From assembly GCA_950295325.1 (NCBI GenBank), contig OX485809.1:310001-374000 (forward strand): a DNA stretch of 64,000 nucleotides, given 5' to 3'. This document shows positions 61,001 to 64,000 of this stretch, in pieces. Below the pieces are notes generated by a model. It was not told where the DNA came from. It saw only the letters and a program-made list of their open reading frames with translations, and did not search any database. Each line of letters begins with the position of its first letter. Within the stretch, counting starts at the first letter, position 1. The translations under genes and the position numbers were made by a program. The DNA is from Polytrichum commune (taxonomy: Eukaryota > Streptophyta > Polytrichopsida > Polytrichales > Polytrichaceae).

Positions 61001-63821
61001 CATTCCACCTGAGTTATATTTGAGTCTAAAATTGGTTGGGAAGTATAGAACATACTTGTGCCACAGACCCTTCTCCTTCTGGTATTTCTGGGGCTGGTTT
61101 ACTTGTAACATCTGCCGCAGCTTCTAATTTCATAGCCCTACATCCAAACATGAAATCTTTCTAGTTTCATCGACTCGATCGATTGCTAGATAGATAGATA
61201 GATAGAGGTTTTATTGACTAGATAGATCGATCGATTGATAGATGGATAGATAGAAGTTTCATTGCCTTTCGATTTGTTATACAAAGAAACCCACTCGTAA
61301 CCATCACGGCCACAGTAAGAGGAGCCATATACGAACATTCCATTACAAACCTCAAGAACTTCCACATCTCCAAACCAATTATCAAGTACCTTATGAAATT
61401 CCAACATCAAAATCCCATAGAATACCTTACATACTTATTACTAAACAACGAAAACTAGATCACCAACATGCACCAGTGACACCAACACCATAGAACCCCA
61501 GGGTGGCAACTCAAACAAATAATTACAGGGGGCTCGTCCTAAAATTTCACAAAGGCATATATTATGTACACATAATCATACATATAATCTAGATTATGTA
61601 CACATAATCGTACATATAATCTAGATTATGTACACGTAATAATACATATAATCTAGATTATGTTTCAAATTATTTGGATTCAAGAGTTTCAAAAGAGAAG
61701 TGGGAGAGAAGCCACCAAGAGAAGTTGGGAGGAGAGTTAGGGTTAGGACTTAAAAACCAAAATAATCTAGATTATCGTCAATTTTTTTGTAGATTATCTA
61801 AATTATAATTAGGTCTCATGAAGACCAAATTATGGACGTGCCCCCCCTGTCCAAGAGAAAGTCCAAGTTAGTTTCAAATTATTGATGTGTTATAATACAT
61901 AGACATCTTCAAATCAAAAAATTATTATGTATTATGGACGGTCTCAATGTGCACTACATCACTCCATTCTAAGTTCCGTAAAATTATTCTTTGGTATGAA
62001 TGTACAAGAATAATATGGATGGATAATCTGTTACAAATTATTATGCACTAGTTGCCACCCCGGCCATAGAACCATCCTTTACCTTGCATCGTGGATGATC
62101 ATGATCAGCTGAAGGACAATGGGCTCACATTCATGCCGGTGCATGAACACTGGTGTTCAGTTTTCTTTTCTTATGCAAAGAGGTTCCAACACATTACCGT
62201 AGGATGACTGTCCATTTAATATGTTGGTGATCATACTTGACAAACTCCTTCTTCGCAATACCTGACGACACATTGTCCTTCAATAAGTCGCATCAAACCA
62301 CAGCATTTCATTGTAATTTGTACCCAAGCAAGCTGCTCATTTTGGGCACTGAACTTGTCCCTTCACTGTCTGCCATCCTTTGCGTTTCCAAAGTCTTCAT
62401 AGTATGTGGGGGCTCTCACTCTGAATGAATGGCGAGAAGCGGCTGCTAGTTGCAGATGAACCGGACCGATTGAAGTTCAAGACTTCAGGAGATTTACCCA
62501 CCATTTTAGAAGAACTTGGAGAATATTCCTGAGATTGATAATGAAAATCCGAAAGGTGTCAACATGTAACCAGCTGTTGGACTTGGAAACACTGGGATCA
62601 CGACCGATTATGCTGAACAATCTTCCCGGACACTGCTCATGCATCACCGTAGAGTATTTCATGATGGAGAAATGGAACTCATAGTTTGTTGAAGATTTAA
62701 GAGCTTTGGCGAAGGCTTACTGAATTTCGGCCTTTGCTTTGGCCTCCTCTGCTTGCGCCGCATCCACCATCCTCCAAGCCCTCTCAATTTCCGCCTTCAA
62801 AGACGCAATTGCTTTTGCATCATCCTCGTTCATTTTCACGGAAGTTGATACTTTCTTTGCATTCCTCTGGACCTCCCCATTTAGCTCCCGACATTTCTTG
62901 ATGAGCCTTTTCTCGCTTTCTGTTACAGGCATCAAATTTGACACCATGCATTCACCCGTAAAAAACCAACGGGATCGATACACTCTAGGCCGTCGAGTCA
63001 CGTCACGAATTCTAAGAATCGTATAATGTTTTGTATTAACAGGCTAGAAACTAGATTTTTTTTTACAATATCATGTGTCAAGGAGAAATTGAAACATATT
63101 TTTACATGTGATAGTAATGACCAAAATGTTAAGTATGTAATAAGTTGCATCCAAGAGCATCCATGTACAATATTTGAACCCATGTAATATAATATTTGAA
63201 CAATGTGATGAACTTGCCATGCGATTTCTTGAGTGCACGATGGAGTTTCTCGTACTCCTCTCGAAATCTGTCGAGGCTCCGATCGCCTTCTAATTGTGTC
63301 AAGACCTGCCACGATTCCCACCGTCCCCAACTTTTGTTGCTTAGAATCCAACAATAATTCCTCAAGTTTGTTCAATATTGAAGACTTCCATACCGGTTGC
63401 ATGTTCCATTTGAAACCTAAATTATATGGTCTCTTTCTATTTTGACCTTTGAAAATCACATTACAGGTGGATGCCATCATAGTCACAATTACAAGCTGTA
63501 GCTAACAAATTATCACAATTGAATTTGACCCATGATTAAAAGACATTGGCCCATGCCGTGGTTTGCTTCTCTAAGCTTATAACTTCACATTCAGCTTAAA
63601 TTTGAAAGCATATTTGACATATGTGCCAATAGATGTTGGAATTGTACCCTTGAGATTGGAGGACCCACACAATATGAACAAACCACCTCATCTTTTAATC
63701 AATATGTTATGCAAGTTGTTTATTGACTTACCTCTTGGAAGTCTCGCTCAAGTGTGTCAAACATTCTCGACTCCATGGTCGGTCTCACGGCTTCCGCCAT
63801 TTCCTTCTCGGATTCCGCCAT
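45690..63821 (-). CDS. CFAP58: CFAP58 (CCDC147), cilia- and flagella-associated coiled-coil protein
   Basis: Axonemal coiled-coil protein needed for motile cilia/flagella. Minus-strand exons: 63821-63732, 63305-63218, 62919-62721, 61137-61056, 59398-59202, 57921-57720, 56548-56405, 56041-55841, 53066-52878, 51827-51555, 49794-49594, 48473-48234, 47782-47642, 46220-46044, 45797-45690. All phases fit and yield 843 aa plus TAG (human about 870, from memory). Landmarks: MAESEKEMAEAVRPT start; LERDFQE/VLTQLEGDRSLDRFREEYEK; KRLIKKCRELNGEV; LKAEIERAWRMVDAA; ILKQQQNLTETVRTERNFY; KNLVAAQDQINEMNRKFK; ENPLNVHRWRKLEGSDP; LLLQEKEKLYIELRNILARQ. The last exon ends in a short basic tail, lacking the longer human C-terminus. 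Nearly the whole protein is predicted coiled coil. Intron 2 uses a GC donor. Implies flagellated sperm. Confidence 0.95.
47150..47320 (+). repeat. R2-family repeat fragment (in CFAP58 intron)
   Basis: Shares 'gtgaagatatcc', 'cctcctaatggtgttaatta', 'ttgagtgca..gtgcaatctc' and 'aaatataggtgtgcaacta' with the other R2 copies. Confidence 0.45.
48880..48893 (+). repeat. C homopolymer run
   Basis: Fourteen consecutive C bases in the CFAP58 intron between exons at 49594 and 48473. The length is prone to sequencing error. Confidence 0.7.
51971..51988 (-). other. Telo-box-like tract in CFAP58 intron
   Basis: Plus-strand cgcctaaaccctaaaccct, about two telomere-type units. It lies inside an intron, so it may be an interstitial telomere-like remnant rather than a promoter element. 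Confidence 0.4.
52337..52735 (+). repeat. R1-family dispersed repeat, copy B
   Basis: About 400 bases aligning end to end with copy C (57978-58365): 'agtccttctaagaggggcga', 'tgtatcggagcctatttgaa', 'gacaagctagaaagccaatg', 'taatagcccgacacc' and 'ggactaaatccatggtttca'. It lies in a CFAP58 intron. Confidence 0.8.
53459..53745. mobile_element. hAT-type MITE with 8-bp target-site duplication
   Basis: 287-base element with perfect 15-base terminal inverted repeats CTCGGGGGGTTCACT ... AGTGAACCCCCCGAG, flanked on both sides by TATTATGT (53451-53458 and 53746-53753). An 8-bp duplication is the hallmark of the hAT superfamily. No coding capacity. An internal 'gatggtattttacatgt' is doubled. It lies in the CFAP58 intron between exons 8 and 9... 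specifically on the downstream side of the exon-9 acceptor region (53066). Confidence 0.9.
54000..54245 (+). repeat. R3-family repeat, copy 2
   Basis: Pairs with 28610-28830 ('ttctccaacttctattgacc', 'gacctcccttgatttagttt', 'ctcggaagtg') and runs directly into an R2 tail at 54270. Confidence 0.6.
54270..54390 (+). repeat. R2-family repeat tail
   Basis: Contains 'tctattcttagatccacacc', 'caagtatagatgtccaatta' and 'agaaaagtcaccgaataaca', as in the 29640 and 42417 copies. A second tail follows at about 54590-54665 ('aaatataagtctccaactaa'). Confidence 0.55.
54902..55195. mobile_element. CACTATATTCG-type MITE, copy 1, with 5-bp duplication
   Basis: 294-base element with inverted ends CACTATATTCGGTAATCGGA ... 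TCCGATTAACGAATATAGTG, flanked by AACAT on both sides (54897-54901 and 55196-55200). The CACTA...TAGTG termini recall the CACTA superfamily, but that group makes 3-bp duplications. The centre has become a TA/TG microsatellite (54988-55045). Confidence 0.82.
57978..58365 (+). repeat. R1-family dispersed repeat, copy C
   Basis: Aligns with copy B over its full length ('agtccctcaaagagggacga', 'ctgtatcggaccctg', 'aatagcccgacaact', 'ggactaaatccatgggttca'). It begins only about 55 bases from the acceptor of CFAP58 exon 6 (57921). Confidence 0.8.
59376..59935. repeat. Local duplication of the CFAP58 exon-5 acceptor region, split by a MITE
   Basis: The stretch 59376-59530 (exon 5 start, its acceptor and adjacent intron) recurs as 59539-59569 plus 59798-59935: shared 'gcatctacaac', 'aacaaccacaaa', 'gacatctagattcta' and 'aattgtcattacaaat'. 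The second copy is interrupted by the MITE at 59570-59797. Confidence 0.75.
59570..59797. mobile_element. CACTATATTCG-type MITE, copy 2
   Basis: 228 bases with ends CACTATATTCGTTAATTTGG ... CAAATTAACGAATATAGTG, matching copy 1 at 54902. It is inserted into the duplicated exon-5 flank: ctacaac on the left resumes as aacaaccac on the right, consistent with an AAC duplication if a few terminal bases belong to the element. Confidence 0.82.
61188..61206 (+). repeat. (GATA)n microsatellite
   Basis: agatagatagatagatagag, followed by more degenerate gata/gatc units to about 61252, in CFAP58 intron 4 (left of the exon at 61056-61137). Confidence 0.7.
61498..62063. mobile_element. TIR transposon with 10-bp target duplication (Mutator-like)
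   Basis: 566-base element with 14-base inverted ends CCAGGGTGGCAACT ... AGTTGCCACCCCGG (one mismatch), flanked by identical CCATAGAACC at 61488-61497 and 62064-62073. A 9-11 bp duplication points to the Mutator superfamily. No coding capacity. It contains a 32-base satellite (61561-61663). Located in CFAP58 intron 3. Confidence 0.87.
61561..61663. repeat. 32-bp satellite inside the transposon, 3.2 copies
   Basis: Unit starts at 61561, 61593 and 61625, with a partial fourth at 61657. Each unit contains the palindromic core ataatctagattat across unit junctions. The same core reappears at about 61762. Confidence 0.88.
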
Positions 63822-64000
63822 CTTTGAAACTTTTATCAAGCACTCAGTTTCATCCAGACACAAACACACACAAAACACACATTTAGAGTGAAATTTGACA
63901 ACATTGGGTATTGCAATTTTTGTGCCAACACACAATTGCAAATTTTTAAAAAGGTTCAAAATATTTGAGATATATTGATTGGTGTCAAGGTTGAGGGCGT
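63822..64000 (-). promoter_or_regulatory. CFAP58 5' flank
   Basis: Sequence upstream of the ATG at 63821. The frame stays open without an in-frame stop back to 63959, but homology begins at MAESEKEMAEAV, so this is taken as leader/promoter. No motif recognised. Confidence 0.45.

Noticed and set aside
1-64000. tRNA, rRNA, CRISPR, bacterial operon or viral sequence
   Set aside because: No cloverleaf boxes, rRNA blocks, spaced repeats, or viral/retroelement polymerase frames were seen on reading; a covariance-model scan was not possible.

Overview
This is nuclear DNA from a land plant: split genes with GT-AG introns, plant-type chromatin and repair genes, a nuclear gene for a chloroplast translation factor, and many short inverted-repeat transposons. 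Because a flagellar-axoneme gene (CFAP58) is intact, the plant must make swimming sperm. That rules out flowering plants and conifers and points to a bryophyte, lycophyte, fern, cycad, Ginkgo or charophyte-like lineage. A BRCA2-type protein that appears to lack its DNA-binding domain leans towards a moss, but I cannot name the species.

Layout. 2-10061 (+): the C-terminal 1209 codons of an ATXR3/SDG2-type histone H3K4 methyltransferase; its 5' part lies left of the window. 10062-14855: mostly gene-poor, with a decayed, partly duplicated gene fragment on the minus strand (about 13.9-14.7 kb). 14856-16816 (-): nuclear-encoded chloroplast EF-Tu in two exons. 17.2-20.2 kb: no recognised gene. 20215-22782 (-): BRC-repeat (BRCA2-like) protein in one long exon. 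22.8-31.1 kb: promoter and repeat-rich intergenic DNA. 31101-43073 (+): MRE11 in 20 recognised exons, its introns packed with one inverted-repeat element family. 43.0-45.7 kb: a diverged duplication and spacer. 45690-63821 (-): complete 15-exon CFAP58, whose introns carry several well-delimited transposons with intact target-site duplications.

How it fits together. MRE11 (break sensing and resection) and the BRC protein (RAD51 loading) act in the same homologous-recombination pathway and lie head to head about 8 kb apart. ATXR3/EF-Tu and MRE11/CFAP58 are convergent pairs. I see no sign of functional clustering beyond that. I rebuilt the gene structures by hand, joining exons whose splice phases agree and whose joined reading follows the family protein. 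All comparisons with known proteins are from memory, not from a search.
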